Source: Pseudomonadota bacterium
GTDB lineage: Bacteria; Pseudomonadota; Gammaproteobacteria; Burkholderiales; Burkholderiaceae_C
Length of the DNA stretch: 64,000 nucleotides
Direction: 5' to 3'
NCBI GenBank assembly: GCA_018241185.1
Contig: JAFEEH010000224.1
Coordinates: forward strand, 1-64,000
Under the pieces are notes generated by a model. The model was not told the origin of the DNA. It saw nothing but the letters and a program-made list of their open reading frames with translations, and searched no databases. The translations under genes and the position numbers were made by a program. Each line of letters starts with the position of its first letter. Positions within the stretch are counted from its first letter, which is position 1. Shown piece after piece: positions 49,579 through 59,531 of this stretch.

Positions 49579-50913
49579 TCAGCGTGCCATCAAGGCGGTG
49601 GCCATCGCATGAAAGGCCGGCAGCGTCAGCGGGTCATTCCCGGCGTTGGCAGCGATCGGATGGGCGGCGTAGCGCACGATCACCGTCTCGGCCTTCGGAT
49701 CGATGTAGATGCTCTGGCCGTGGATGCCGCGGGCCATGTAGGCGCCGTGGTCGTTGTGCGTGACCCACCACATGTCCTTGTACGACCAGCCGGGCAGCAG
49801 CGCGTAGCCCGCCTTGGCGAAGGCACTGCGCTCGCCGCCCCGCGCGATCTCGGCCACTGCGGCGGCCGGGATCGCCTGCTGCCCGTTCACCCGGCCCCCA
49901 TTGCGCATGGCCTCGCCGAAGCGCGCCAGGTCGCGCAAGGTGGTGTTGAGCCCGCCGCCGCCGGATTCGGTGCCCACGCGGTCGACCATGAAGTACGCAT
50001 CCTGCTCGGCACCGATGCGCTGCCAGACCTTCTGGCTCAGCAGCTCGGCCAGCGACTGGTTGCTCGCGCGGCGCAGGATCCACGCCAGCACCTCGGCGTT
50101 GACCGTCTTGTAGGCAAAGGCATCGCCATGCGCGCCTTCCTTCTGGAGGGTCTTGAGGAAGTCGTAGAAGGTCTTCGGGCCGGCGTAGTTGGCGCCCTGC
50201 GGCAGCATGCCCCCGGCGCGGGCGTAGTCCCAGATCTCGGCCTTCGGGTCGGCATAGTTCTCGGAGTACTTCACGCCGATGGTCATGTCCATCACCTGGC
50301 GCACCGTGGCGTCGCCATAGGCGGTGCCGGCCATCTCGGGCAGGTATCGCGTCACGGGCGCGGCCGGGTCGAGCTGCCCTTCGGCCACCAGGATGGCGGC
50401 CAGCGTGCCGACGAAGGACTTGGTGACCGACATCGCAAGGTGGGGCCGCTCCGGCGTCAGCGCGCCTGCATAGCGTTCGAGCACCACCTGACCGCGATGC
50501 AGCACGAGGATCCCGTCGGTGTAGGTGCGTGCGAGCATCTGCTCGAAGTCCAGGTCCTCGCCGCTGCCCAGGGCCTTGAAGCGCACCTGCTGCGGATCGA
50601 TGGGTCGGGCAGCCGCCGGCAACGGCAGCGCGGCGCCCGGGCCACGCCACACGTTGGCGGTGGGCACCAGCTCGCGCACGTGCGAAAAGGTCCAGCGCGT
50701 GCGCGGGTACACGTTGCCGCGCGGGTCCTCGAAGGTGATGACCTTGTCCGGCGGCGGCGGGAAGCCCTGCATCCAGCCCAGTGCCTGGACCGAGGTAACG
50801 GCCGGGTCGGGCAGCGCAGGGGGCGGCGTGCCGGTGGTCTGGGCGATGGTGGCGTTCATGAAGATGGCGCAGAGCGCGGCCACGGCAGTGGTGGCGAGGC
50901 GAGGGGCAGGCAT
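49579..50913 (-). CDS. Exported serine hydrolase (class C beta-lactamase family)
   Basis: Predicted periplasmic enzyme of 444 residues. A Sec signal peptide (VAALCAIFMNATIAQT) is followed by a Pro-rich linker, then the beta-lactamase/penicillin-binding fold. The nucleophile motif is Ser162-Val-Thr-Lys165 (LAMSVTKSFVGTL). YKTVNAEVLAWILRR may give the second motif (YxN-like), and a late HGQSIYIDP region supplies the HxG-like motif. Such proteins are often esterases, amidases or D-stereospecific peptidases rather than antibiotic-destroying enzymes. It shares a strand with the crotonase upstream, 95 bases away. Confidence 0.87.
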   Translation of the reverse strand: MPAPRLATTAVAALCAIFMNATIAQTTGTPPPALPDPAVTSVQALGWMQGFPPPPDKVITFEDPRGNVYPRTRWTFSHVRELVPTANVWRGPGAALPLPAAARPIDPQQVRFKALGSGEDLDFEQMLARTYTDGILVLHRGQVVLERYAGALTPERPHLAMSVTKSFVGTLAAILVAEGQLDPAAPVTRYLPEMAGTAYGDATVRQVMDMTIGVKYSENYADPKAEIWDYARAGGMLPQGANYAGPKTFYDFLKTLQKEGAHGDAFAYKTVNAEVLAWILRRASNQSLAELLSQKVWQRIGAEQDAYFMVDRVGTESGGGGLNTTLRDLARFGEAMRNGGRVNGQQAIPAAAVAEIARGGERSAFAKAGYALLPGWSYKDMWWVTHNDHGAYMARGIHGQSIYIDPKAETVIVRYAAHPIAANAGNDPLTLPAFHAMATALMAR

Positions 50914-51008
50914 CGGGCGCGATTCTTGGTTGTTGTCGGAGCGCCCATTACAGCCATCCGCACGGGCGCGCGGGGAGCGGACAACCCCGAGGGTGGATTG
51001 CCCGGCGC

Positions 51009-51830
51009 TCAGCGGCCCGTGAAGCGCGCCGGCCGTTTCTCGATGAAGGCGCGCACACCTTCGGCCGCATCCTCGCTGAAGATCAGCTTCTGCTTCACGG
51101 GCTCGAAATCCTCCGTCGCGGCCACCGGCCCCTGCTCGATGGCCTTGATGACGTTCAGGCGCGTGGCCACCACGGCGAGCGGCGCCTGCGCAGCGATGCG
51201 TTCGGCGATGGCGAAGGCCGCGTCGAGCTGCTGGCCGGCCGGTACCACCTTCTGCACGAAGTTCAGGCGATAGGCCTCGGCGCTGTCGAACTCGTCGGCC
51301 GTGAGCAGGTGCAGCATCGCATTGCCCATGCCGGCGCGCTCGGCCATGCGCAGCGTGGCGCCGCCCGAGGCCATGATGTTGCGCGCCACTTCCAGCTGCG
51401 AGAAGCGGCAGTTGTCCGCCGCGACCGTGATGTCGGCCGCCAGCATGAGCTCGATACCCACGGTGAAGCAGATGCCTTGCACGGCCGCCACCATCGGCTT
51501 GGTCCGGCGTCGGTAGCCAGGCTGGCCCATGTTGTGCGGCTCCACCAGCGTGCCGTCGGCCGGGATGGCCACGCCGCCCGCCTTCATGAATTCCGAGATC
51601 ACCGGCAGGTCCAGGCCCGCGGTGAAATGGTCGCCGAAGGCATGCAGCACGCCGACGCGCAGGGCGTCGTCGTCGTCCAGCCGCGTATACGCCTCGGCCA
51701 GCTGCCGGAACATGGCCGGCGTCCAGCCGTTGCGCTTGGCCGGCCGGTTGATGCCGATCAGCAGCACATGGCCGCGCACCTCGGTGCTGATGCAGCCTTC
51801 GGCCGGTGGGGTGGGGGTCTGGATGTCCAT
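51009..51830 (-). CDS. Enoyl-CoA hydratase/isomerase-family protein (crotonase)
   Basis: Cytoplasmic crotonase of 273 residues. It shows IGINRPAKRNGWTPAMFRQL, the oxyanion-hole region FGDHFTAGLDLP, and VAAVQGICFTVGIELMLAAD. The glutamate pair of true enoyl-CoA hydratases is only partly conserved, so isomerase or other crotonase chemistry is possible. GGAGA lies ten bases upstream of ATG 51830. It sits next to, and on the same strand as, a LysR gene whose end is 78 bases upstream. Confidence 0.9.
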   Translation of the reverse strand: MDIQTPTPPAEGCISTEVRGHVLLIGINRPAKRNGWTPAMFRQLAEAYTRLDDDDALRVGVLHAFGDHFTAGLDLPVISEFMKAGGVAIPADGTLVEPHNMGQPGYRRRTKPMVAAVQGICFTVGIELMLAADITVAADNCRFSQLEVARNIMASGGATLRMAERAGMGNAMLHLLTADEFDSAEAYRLNFVQKVVPAGQQLDAAFAIAERIAAQAPLAVVATRLNVIKAIEQGPVAATEDFEPVKQKLIFSEDAAEGVRAFIEKRPARFTGR

Positions 51831-51907
51831 GGGTGTCGAGTCTCCTGGTCCGAACCATAGTGGAACGCGGCCTCCCCGCCAGTCGCGTAGAGGACGGTCA
51901 TGCGGTG

Positions 51908-52879
51908 TCAGGCCGGCCGGTGCTTCATGCGGCGGGCGGTGGCCACCACCACCTCGCGCAAGGCCTGTACGGTTGGGTGCCCGTCGAGTTCCTTCAGCGT
52001 GAAGAAGCTCACCGGCGGCAGGTTCCAGTTGAGGCGGTAGGGCAGCGCCGCCCAGCCGCTGGCGCGCTCCATCTCCTCCATCACGTCGCGCGCGAAGATC
52101 GTGATGGCATTCGGTTCCTGGCGCAGCACCATCTCGATGCCGCGCAGCGAGGTGGTCTCCAGGATCGGCATCGGCGGCTGCACGCCGGCACCGACGAAGA
52201 CCGCGTTGTAGGTGCGGCGCATGGGCGTGTTGGGCGGCGGCAGGATCCAGTCGAGCTGTGCGAGCCGGGCCCAGTCCAGCGGGCCCCGCGAGAGCCGCTT
52301 CACGTTGCGCGCGCCGACGATCAGGCAGGGCTCCTGCTCGTAGATCGCCTGCTGCACGAGCCCGCTCGCATCGCCGTCGTAGGAGCGGCCGATGGCGCAG
52401 TCGATCTCGCGCGCCAGCAGGTTCGCCACCAGCTCGTCGGTGGTGCCCTCGCGCACCATCACCGAGATGCGCGGCGAGCGGTCGAGCAGGTGCGTGAGCG
52501 CGGCCGACATCAGCTGCTGCGGCACCTGCTGCGTCAGGCCCAGCCGCAGGCGGCCGCTGCGGCCCGCCTCGATCGAGGTCAGCACGCGGGTCGTGGCCTC
52601 CAGCTCCGCGAGCCAGCGGCGCGCGTAGTGCAGCACCGCGTCGCCGGCCGGCGTGGGCACCAGTCCGCGGCTGCTGCGCGTGAACAGGATGCTGCCGAAG
52701 ATGTCCTCCACCTCGTGCAGCGCCTTCGTGATCGCAGGCTGGCTCAGTTGCATCTCGGCTGCGACCCGGCCCAGCGAGCGGTGGCGGTCGATGGTCTGCA
52801 GCAGCGCCAGCTGCCGCAGCTTCAGCCGCGACAGCAGTGCGTGCTGGAGCTCGGTGGCGGGGTCTTTCGCGTTCGGCAT
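51908..52879 (-). CDS. LysR-family regulator facing the GAF-to-crotonase operon
   Basis: LysR-type regulator of 323 residues from ATG 52879. AAGGAG lies eight bases before this ATG but only two before an in-frame ATG at 52885, so the later start is preferred. The helix-turn-helix (LGRVAAEMQLSQPAITKALH) and a co-inducer domain (GRLRLGLTQQVPQQLM, EPCLIVGARNVKRL) are clear. It belongs to the branch with AaeR/CbbR-like aromatic or carboxylate regulators. It diverges from the operon starting at 52954 with only 74 bases between the start codons. Confidence 0.92.
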   Translation of the reverse strand: MPNAKDPATELQHALLSRLKLRQLALLQTIDRHRSLGRVAAEMQLSQPAITKALHEVEDIFGSILFTRSSRGLVPTPAGDAVLHYARRWLAELEATTRVLTSIEAGRSGRLRLGLTQQVPQQLMSAALTHLLDRSPRISVMVREGTTDELVANLLAREIDCAIGRSYDGDASGLVQQAIYEQEPCLIVGARNVKRLSRGPLDWARLAQLDWILPPPNTPMRRTYNAVFVGAGVQPPMPILETTSLRGIEMVLRQEPNAITIFARDVMEEMERASGWAALPYRLNWNLPPVSFFTLKELDGHPTVQALREVVVATARRMKHRPA

Positions 52880-52917
52880 GCCCATAACTCCTTGGTTATC
52901 GGTCCATCAGAAATTAT

Positions 52918-52947
52918 TTCATTTTGGTGAATCCGCAGTCCTAGACT
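52918..52947 (+). promoter_or_regulatory. Candidate promoter of the GAF operon
   Basis: TTTCAT (52918-52923), 18 bases, then TAGACT (52942-52947), ending six bases before the ATG at 52954. The weak -35 box fits an activator-dependent (LysR) promoter. If transcription starts six to eight bases after TAGACT, the mRNA is leaderless; no Shine-Dalgarno sequence precedes the ATG. Confidence 0.45.
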
Positions 52948-52953
52948 TTTTGC

Positions 52954-53517
52954 ATGGACCTGCAACAACCGATCGCCGCCTCCGCCGTCACGGCCGAGTT
53001 TCTGGACACGCTGGCGGGCGCCGCCGACGCCGCGCAGGCGCTGGCGCTGATCGATGCCTGCCGTGCCCGGGTCGCCGGTGGTGGCATCTTCAGCATCCAG
53101 CAGAACGTCACCCGTGCCGACGACGCGCCAGGCCAGGTGCTGCTGCGCCGCTTTTACTCGTCCGCGGCGGGCACCTTCCCCGTCAACGGCACCAAGCGCA
53201 AGACCCTCACGCGCTGGACGCAGCGCCTGTTCGTCGAGGGCCGGCTCTTCCTGGGCGAGGGCGAGGCGGCGCTGGCCGAGCACTTCGACGACTTCGACCA
53301 GATGCGCGCCTTCGGCCTGCGCAGCGTGGTCAACGTGCCGCTCATGCAAGGGCCGCTCTGCTACGCGACCTTCAACGTCTTCGGCACCGCGACGCGGTGG
53401 CAGCCGGAGCAGGTCTTCGCGTTCCGGCTGCTGGCGCTGGCGGCGGCGCGGTGGGTGCCGGTCGCACCGGCGCTGAGCTACCGCTTCGAGCCGGCCGGCG
53501 CCGGTGTTGCTGCGTGA
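52954..53517 (+). CDS. GAF-domain protein, first gene of the catabolic operon
   Basis: Soluble protein of 187 residues consisting of a single GAF-type domain (ALALIDACRARVAGGGIFSI, MRAFGLRSVVNVPLMQGPLC, YATFNVFGTATRWQPEQV). It has no DNA-binding, kinase or cyclase domain, so it may sense a ligand or be an enzyme subunit in its own right. It opens an operon of eight tightly spaced genes and is directly opposite a LysR regulator. A small-molecule sensing or redox role is possible. Confidence 0.85.
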   Translation: MDLQQPIAASAVTAEFLDTLAGAADAAQALALIDACRARVAGGGIFSIQQNVTRADDAPGQVLLRRFYSSAAGTFPVNGTKRKTLTRWTQRLFVEGRLFLGEGEAALAEHFDDFDQMRAFGLRSVVNVPLMQGPLCYATFNVFGTATRWQPEQVFAFRLLALAAARWVPVAPALSYRFEPAGAGVAA

Positions 53518-53546
53518 AGACACATCACGATCGAAGGAGCCACGCC

Positions 53547-53954
53547 ATGCCCGTCCACGCACTGCATCACTTCACGATCCGCTGCACGCCCGAGGAGCTG
53601 CCGCCGCTGGTGGACTTCTACACCCGCGTCATGCGTCTGGAGGTCGGGGCTCGGCCAGACATCCCGGCGCCCGGCGCCTGGCTCTATGCCGACGGCCAGC
53701 CCATCGTGCACCTGTACGCCCACCTGGCGAGCGCCGACAGGCCGGCCGAGCCCGCCACCGGCCACGTGGACCACATCTCGTTCCGGGCGCACGGCCTCGA
53801 GGAGATGCGCGCCCATCTGGGCGCGGCAGGCGTCGCCTTCGCCGAGGCGCCGATCCCCGGCTGGGCGATCCACCAGCTCTTCCTGCACGACCCGCGGGGC
53901 CTGCGCATCGAGATGACCTTCTGGATGGACCAGGAAGACGGGGCAGCGGAATGA
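53547..53954 (+). CDS. VOC-family (glyoxalase/dioxygenase fold) protein
   Basis: Small vicinal-oxygen-chelate protein of 135 residues. It shows LHHFTIRCTPEELPPLVDFY, GHVDHISFRAHGLEEM and the metal-ligand-like FLHDPRGLRIEMTFW. His6, His72 and Glu at the end could bind a metal, as in glyoxalase and extradiol dioxygenases. GAAGGAG precedes the ATG. It overlaps the following hydrolase by four bases (ATGA). It may be a dioxygenase, lyase or isomerase for the operon's compound. Confidence 0.88.
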   Translation: MPVHALHHFTIRCTPEELPPLVDFYTRVMRLEVGARPDIPAPGAWLYADGQPIVHLYAHLASADRPAEPATGHVDHISFRAHGLEEMRAHLGAAGVAFAEAPIPGWAIHQLFLHDPRGLRIEMTFWMDQEDGAAE

Positions 53955-54738
53955 CGCGCTTCGTCCAGGCCGGCGAGGTGCGCATCGCCTTCGACATCCA
54001 GGGCGAGGGCGATCCGCTGCTCCTGATCCACGGAGCCGAGGCCTCGCGGCAGATGTTCGCCGCGCTGGTGCCGCTGCTCGCGCCGCACTTCACCGTGGTT
54101 GCCTACGACCAGCGCGATTGCGGAGAGACCGAGGCACCCGAGCGCGCCGCCACACTGGCCGACCTGGCCCGCGACGCGCAGCAGCTCATCCAGGCGCTGG
54201 GTTTCCGGCGCGCCCACGTGTTGGGCTCGTCCTTTGGCGGCCGCGTGGCGCAGGCGCTGGCGCTGCTGCATCCGCGCTCGGTCGACCACCTTGTGCTCGG
54301 CAGCACCTGGCCATTGCCGCGGCCCTACGAGGAGCTGTGCCCGGACGCGCGCCACCTGGCCGGGCTGCGTGCCGGACTGCCGGCCACGGCCGAGGAACTG
54401 GCGACCTGGTTCTTTCCCGAGGATTTCCTGTGCACGCGGCCCGAGCTGCGCGGCCTGTTTGCCGCCGCGCGGCCGGCTTCGGCGCGCTCGACCCGGCGCG
54501 GTGAGACGGTGCGCACCACGCTCGAGCGGGGCGTGGCCGACATCGCCGCGCCGACGCTGGTGCTGGCCGGCGAGCTCGACCGCGTGGTGCCGCCCAGCGT
54601 CACCCTGTCGATGGCCGGGCGCATCCGCAGCGCCGACGCCGTGCTCTTGCCCGGCGTCGGCCATGTCACCGCGCTGCAGGCGCCGCAGATGCTGGCGCAG
54701 CACATCCTCCGTTTCCTGCGGCCCGAAGGAGCCAAGCC

Positions 54739-54742
<4 letters not shown>
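53951..54742 (+). CDS. Alpha/beta hydrolase
   Basis: Soluble hydrolase of 263 residues. Oxyanion motif LLLIHGAEAS, then VVAYDQRDCGETEAP and the nucleophile elbow GSSFGG with Ser94. A late aspartate (LAGELDRVVPP) and the histidine in GVGHVTAL complete the triad. Its similarity is to C-C bond hydrolases (BphD/MhpC-like) and lactonases, both common in aromatic catabolism. It overlaps both neighbours by four bases, so it is translationally coupled to the VOC protein and the transporter ATPase. Confidence 0.9.
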
Positions 54743-55539
<797 letters not shown>

Positions 55540-55552
55540 CCGAGGACCCGCC

Positions 55553-56449
55553 ATGAGCACCGCCATGCTGACCCAAGACGACGCCCGCGCGCCCGCCGCT
55601 GCGTCCGCCCCCGCCGTCGCGCCGCGCCCGGCGCCGCGCGTGAGACGGACCCGCTTCCTCGCCTCCACCCGCGTGCAGTCGATGCTGCTGCTCGCCGCGT
55701 TGCTCGGCGCGTGGGAGGCGGCCGTCAGGGTGTTCAAGGTGCCCGGGCACCTGGTGCCGCCGGTCAGCGACGTCGCCATCGCGCTCTGGCGCGGGCTGGC
55801 CACCAGCCCGATGGCCAAGGACGGCTTCTGGTACCACGGCGGTGTGACCGTGGCCGAGATCCTCCTGGGCTTCCTCATCGGCAGCGGCGTCGGTCTGGCC
55901 ATCGGCATCGTGGTGTCGCAGATGCCCAGGCTGGAGGCCTTGCTGGAGCCCTACGTGGCGGCGCTGCAGAGCGTGCCCAAGGTGGCCATCGCGCCCATCA
56001 TCGTGGTGTGGCTGGGCTTCGGCATCGGCTCCAAGGTGATGATCATCTGCCTGCTCACCTTCTTCCCGGTGCTGGTGACCAGCATCGCCGGCTTCAAGGC
56101 CGTGGATGCCGACCGCATCGACCTGCTGCGCTCGCTGTCGGCCACACGCTGGCAGATCTTCCGCAAGGCCAAGTTCCCCAGCGCGCTGCCCTACGTCTTC
56201 GCAGGGCTCAACATGGCGGCCGCCTTCAGCGTGGTGGGGGCCGTGGTCGGCGAATTCGTGGGCGCGCAGGCCGGGCTGGGCGTGCTCATCCTGCAGATGG
56301 AAGCCCAGGCCGACACCGGCGGCAGCTTCGCGGTCTGCGTGGTGCTGTCGGTCATCGGCATCGTCATGACCGACGTGCTGCGCCGCATCCAGCGCCGCGT
56401 GCTGCACTGGATGCCGGCCGACAGCTCGCAACGCACGGTCAGCGTCTGA
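55553..56449 (+). CDS. ABC transporter permease (SsuC/TauC type)
   Basis: Inner-membrane permease of 298 residues with about six membrane segments after a charged N-terminal stretch of 40 residues. The EAA loop reads DLLRSLSATRWQIFRKAKFP, and VPKVAIAPIIVVWLGFGIGS is the typical SsuC/TauC block. It starts 13 bases after the ATPase gene. The binding protein follows after 53 bases. Confidence 0.94.
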   Translation: MSTAMLTQDDARAPAAASAPAVAPRPAPRVRRTRFLASTRVQSMLLLAALLGAWEAAVRVFKVPGHLVPPVSDVAIALWRGLATSPMAKDGFWYHGGVTVAEILLGFLIGSGVGLAIGIVVSQMPRLEALLEPYVAALQSVPKVAIAPIIVVWLGFGIGSKVMIICLLTFFPVLVTSIAGFKAVDADRIDLLRSLSATRWQIFRKAKFPSALPYVFAGLNMAAAFSVVGAVVGEFVGAQAGLGVLILQMEAQADTGGSFAVCVVLSVIGIVMTDVLRRIQRRVLHWMPADSSQRTVSV

Positions 56450-56502
56450 CGCGCAGCACCTCCTTTTCGTGATTCGCAACTTCCTTCCTGAAGGACCTCA
56501 TC

Positions 56503-57600
56503 ATGTTGAATCGTCGTGACTTCGGACTCGGCCTGGGGGCCCTGGGCCTGGCCGCCGGCCTGCCTGCGCCGGCCCAGAACGTGCGCGTGATGCGGCTGGC
56601 GAATACCGCCGCCGTCAACGACCCGCAGCAGTGCTTCGTCACCGCCGGGCAGCACCCGCGGCTCAATTTCTACAAGCCCAACGGGGTGGATCCCGAGTAC
56701 GTGAACATGTCCAGCATGACCCAGGCCCTGCAGAGCCTGCGCGCCGGCCACGTGGAGTTCGGCCCGGCCGTGCCCGGCCTGCTGCTGCCGGCCATGGCCA
56801 AGGATCCGTCGCTCGACCTGGTCAGCGTGTACAAGTGGCTTCCGCGCAATGCCAACGTCATCGTGGTCAAGCCCGACAGCCCGATCAAGTCGGCGGCCGA
56901 CCTGGCCGGCAAGCGCATCGGCGTGCGCAGCCAGGGCGACACCGGCATCGTTCTCACCCGCACCATGCTGGCCGAACTGGGCCTGAAGGACGACAAGTGC
57001 GAGTACATCGCCATCGGCGACGGTGCGCCGGCCGGCGCGGCCATCGACAACGACCGGGTGGACGCGATGGTCGCCTTCGACACCGCGACCGCGCGCATCG
57101 AACTGGTCGGCACGAAGCTGCGCTACGTGCCGCTCACGCCGAAATTCGCGCAACTGGGTTCGGGGTGGCTGTGCGTGCCGCGCAAGCTGCTCAAGGAGGA
57201 CCGCAAGGCCGTGGTGGCGCTGTTCCAGGGCATCGCCAAATCGACGATCTTCTCCAGCGCCAACCTCGATGCGGCCATCGACCTGCACTGGGCCGTCTAC
57301 CCCGAGAGCAAGCCCAAGGGCCGCAGCCTGGACGAGGCGCGCAAGGAACTGAACTTCATCCTCAAGGACCGCAAGAACAGCTGGATGCGGCGGCCCGACG
57401 ACCCGGACCAGCGCATGGGCGCGTCCTCCCTGGCGGAGTGGAAGTCCAACATCGAGATCGCCGCCGAGAGCAGCCGCAACCCGAAGCTCGCCGACGAGCT
57501 GGGCGATCCGAATCGCCTGTTCACCAACGAGTTGATCGACGACATCAACGCCTTCGACAAGCAGGCGGTGGTCGACATGGCCCGGTCGTTCAAGCTCTAG
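56503..57600 (+). CDS. ABC transporter substrate-binding protein (SsuA/NMT1-like)
   Basis: Periplasmic binding protein of 365 residues. The N-terminus MLNRRDFGLGLGALGLAAGL has a twin-arginine followed by a hydrophobic stretch, so Tat export is possible. Typical SsuA/NMT1 motifs follow: SMTQALQSLRAGHVEFGPAV, SPIKSAADLAGKRIGVRSQG and GAAIDNDRVDAMVAFDTATA. The ligand is probably a small organic acid, sulfonate or aromatic. The transport genes are embedded among catabolic enzymes, which links uptake to degradation. Confidence 0.93.
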   Translation: MLNRRDFGLGLGALGLAAGLPAPAQNVRVMRLANTAAVNDPQQCFVTAGQHPRLNFYKPNGVDPEYVNMSSMTQALQSLRAGHVEFGPAVPGLLLPAMAKDPSLDLVSVYKWLPRNANVIVVKPDSPIKSAADLAGKRIGVRSQGDTGIVLTRTMLAELGLKDDKCEYIAIGDGAPAGAAIDNDRVDAMVAFDTATARIELVGTKLRYVPLTPKFAQLGSGWLCVPRKLLKEDRKAVVALFQGIAKSTIFSSANLDAAIDLHWAVYPESKPKGRSLDEARKELNFILKDRKNSWMRRPDDPDQRMGASSLAEWKSNIEIAAESSRNPKLADELGDPNRLFTNELIDDINAFDKQAVVDMARSFKL

Positions 57601-57619
57601 ACGCCCGGGGAGCCCGATC

Positions 57620-58738
57620 ATGGATGTTCTCGTTTCCGGTGCCAGCATGGCAGGCCTCTCGGCCGCGTACTGGTTCGCGCGGCTGGGCCACCGGGTCCGC
57701 GTGGTCGAGCGCGCCGAGGGGCTGCGTCCCGGCGGCGCGCCCATCGACGTGCGCGGCAAGGCGCTCGGCACGGCGCAGCGCATGGGCATCCTCGGCACGA
57801 TCCAGGACCAGAAGGTGAGCCTGATCGAGCCCGGCCCCGTGCTCGACGGCACCGGGCGCCAGGTCGCCACGCTCGACTTGCGCTGGTTCGCCAACGAGAC
57901 CGACGAGGACGTCGAGATCACGCGCGATCGGCTCAACCGCATCCTGCTCGACGCCATTCCCGAGGGGGTCGAGTTCCGCTTCAAGGTGTCGATCGCATCG
58001 CTGGCCGACGGCCCCGCGGGCGTGGAGGTCGCGTTCAGCGATGGCGAGCGCGGCCGCTACGACCTGGTGGTGGGCGCCGACGGCCTGCATTCCAACGTGC
58101 GCAAGCTCGCCTTCGGCCCTGAGACGGATTACGTGCGGCACTTCGGCCACTATGTGGCGCTGGTCGACCTGCCGCCCGGCAGAGACTGGCAGCGCGCGAT
58201 GCTGAACGTGCCCGGCCTCACGGTCGCGGTGCGCGATGCGGGCGATGGCCCCCAGGCCATGATGCTCGCGGCCAGCCCGCCGATCGACTACGACTGGCGC
58301 GATGCCGATGCGCAGAGACGCCTGATTGCGCAATTCCTGTCGCGCGTCGATGCCTGGCAGGTGCCTGCCTTGCGCGCGGCCTTCGCCGACCCCGCGGCAC
58401 GCGGCTTCTACTTCGATTCTGTGAGCCAGACCCACATGCCGAGCTGGACGCGCGGCAACGTTGCGGTCATTGGCGACGCCGGGCACTGCGCGGCGCTGCT
58501 GTCGGGCATGGGCACCACCCTGGCCATGGTGTCGGCCGAACTGCTGGCGACCACATGGACCGCGCATGGTGGCGACATGGCCGCCGCGTCGCCGGCCTAC
58601 CACGCGCAGCTGCGTCCCTACGTGCAGCAGTGCCAGGCCTTCGCCCACGAGGGCGCACCGATCATGGTGCCGCCCACGCAGGAGGCGCTGGACCGGCGCA
58701 ATGCGGAGTTCCGGGCCTACGCCGCCCGGTACGCCTGA
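57620..58738 (+). CDS. FAD-dependent monooxygenase (aromatic hydroxylase type)
   Basis: Class A flavin monooxygenase of 372 residues. The FAD motif VLVSGASMAGLSAAYWFARL is a GxSxxG variant of the GxGxxG fingerprint. The DG motif is VVGADGLHSNVRKLAF, and the GD motif is VAVIGDAGHCAALLSGMGTT. It would hydroxylate an aromatic or heterocyclic ring using NAD(P)H and oxygen. It starts 19 bases after the binding protein gene. The substrate is presumably what the transporter imports. Confidence 0.92.
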   Translation: MDVLVSGASMAGLSAAYWFARLGHRVRVVERAEGLRPGGAPIDVRGKALGTAQRMGILGTIQDQKVSLIEPGPVLDGTGRQVATLDLRWFANETDEDVEITRDRLNRILLDAIPEGVEFRFKVSIASLADGPAGVEVAFSDGERGRYDLVVGADGLHSNVRKLAFGPETDYVRHFGHYVALVDLPPGRDWQRAMLNVPGLTVAVRDAGDGPQAMMLAASPPIDYDWRDADAQRRLIAQFLSRVDAWQVPALRAAFADPAARGFYFDSVSQTHMPSWTRGNVAVIGDAGHCAALLSGMGTTLAMVSAELLATTWTAHGGDMAAASPAYHAQLRPYVQQCQAFAHEGAPIMVPPTQEALDRRNAEFRAYAARYA

Positions 58739-58784
58739 CGGCACCCTGGGCGCGGCTGCGGCGCGCCCTCGGCACAATGCCCGC

Positions 58785-59507
58785 ATGACCCAAGCACCCC
58801 TGCTGACGGCCGTGGACGACGGTGTGATGACGATCACGCTCCACCGGCCCCAGAAGCTCAACGCCATCGACAACCCCCTGGCCGAGGCGCTGCTCGACGC
58901 GATCGGGGCGGCCGCGGGCGACGAGGCGGTGCGGGCCGTGCGCGTGCGCGGCGAGGGCCGCGCCTTCTGCGCCGGCCGCGACGTGGGCGCGCCGCCGAGC
59001 GAACGCGACCTGGTGCTCGTGCAGGCGGTGGCGTCCGCGCTGGTGCGCCTGGACAAGCCGGTGCTCTTCGCCGTCCACGGCTGGACGCTGGGCGTCGGAC
59101 TGGAGTGGATGCTCGACGCCGACATCGTCATCGCGGCGAGCGACGCGCGTTTCCGGCTGCCGGAGGCCTCGCTCGGCGTGTTCGTCACCGGCGGCCTCAG
59201 TGCCACGCTGGCCGCCTGCGCGGGCGTGGCCCGCGCGAAGGCCCTGACGCTGCTGGGCGAAACGTTCGGCGCCGACGAGGCCCGGGCCTGGGGCCTGGTC
59301 TGGCGCGTGGTAGCGCCCGAGGACCTGGACGACGCATCGATGCAGATGGCGCGGCAACTGGCGGCGCTGGCGCCGGAGGTGGCGCGCCAGTTCAAGCGCG
59401 TCCTCCACGAGGTCGGGCTGGCGAACTTTGATGCCGCCATCGCGCGGGAGAACGCCGCGCATGCGGCGCTCGCCGGCATCGCGGATGCTGCGGAAGGCGG
59501 CCCCTGA
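58785..59507 (+). CDS. Enoyl-CoA hydratase/isomerase-family protein (crotonase 2)
   Basis: Crotonase of 240 residues, start MTQAPLLTAVDDGVMTITLH. It shows RPQKLNAIDNPLAEALLDAI, the oxyanion region GRAFCAGRDVG, and VHGWTLGVGLEWMLDADIVI. The preceding frame reads through the end of the monooxygenase gene in another register and was rejected. It is the last gene of the operon and is convergent with a 3-hydroxyacyl-CoA dehydrogenase 24 bases away. Likely a hydratase or C-C bond cleavage enzyme late in the pathway. Confidence 0.88.
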   Translation: MTQAPLLTAVDDGVMTITLHRPQKLNAIDNPLAEALLDAIGAAAGDEAVRAVRVRGEGRAFCAGRDVGAPPSERDLVLVQAVASALVRLDKPVLFAVHGWTLGVGLEWMLDADIVIAASDARFRLPEASLGVFVTGGLSATLAACAGVARAKALTLLGETFGADEARAWGLVWRVVAPEDLDDASMQMARQLAALAPEVARQFKRVLHEVGLANFDAAIARENAAHAALAGIADAAEGGP

Positions 59508-59531
59508 GCGCGCGGCCTCCCGCAGCGTTGC

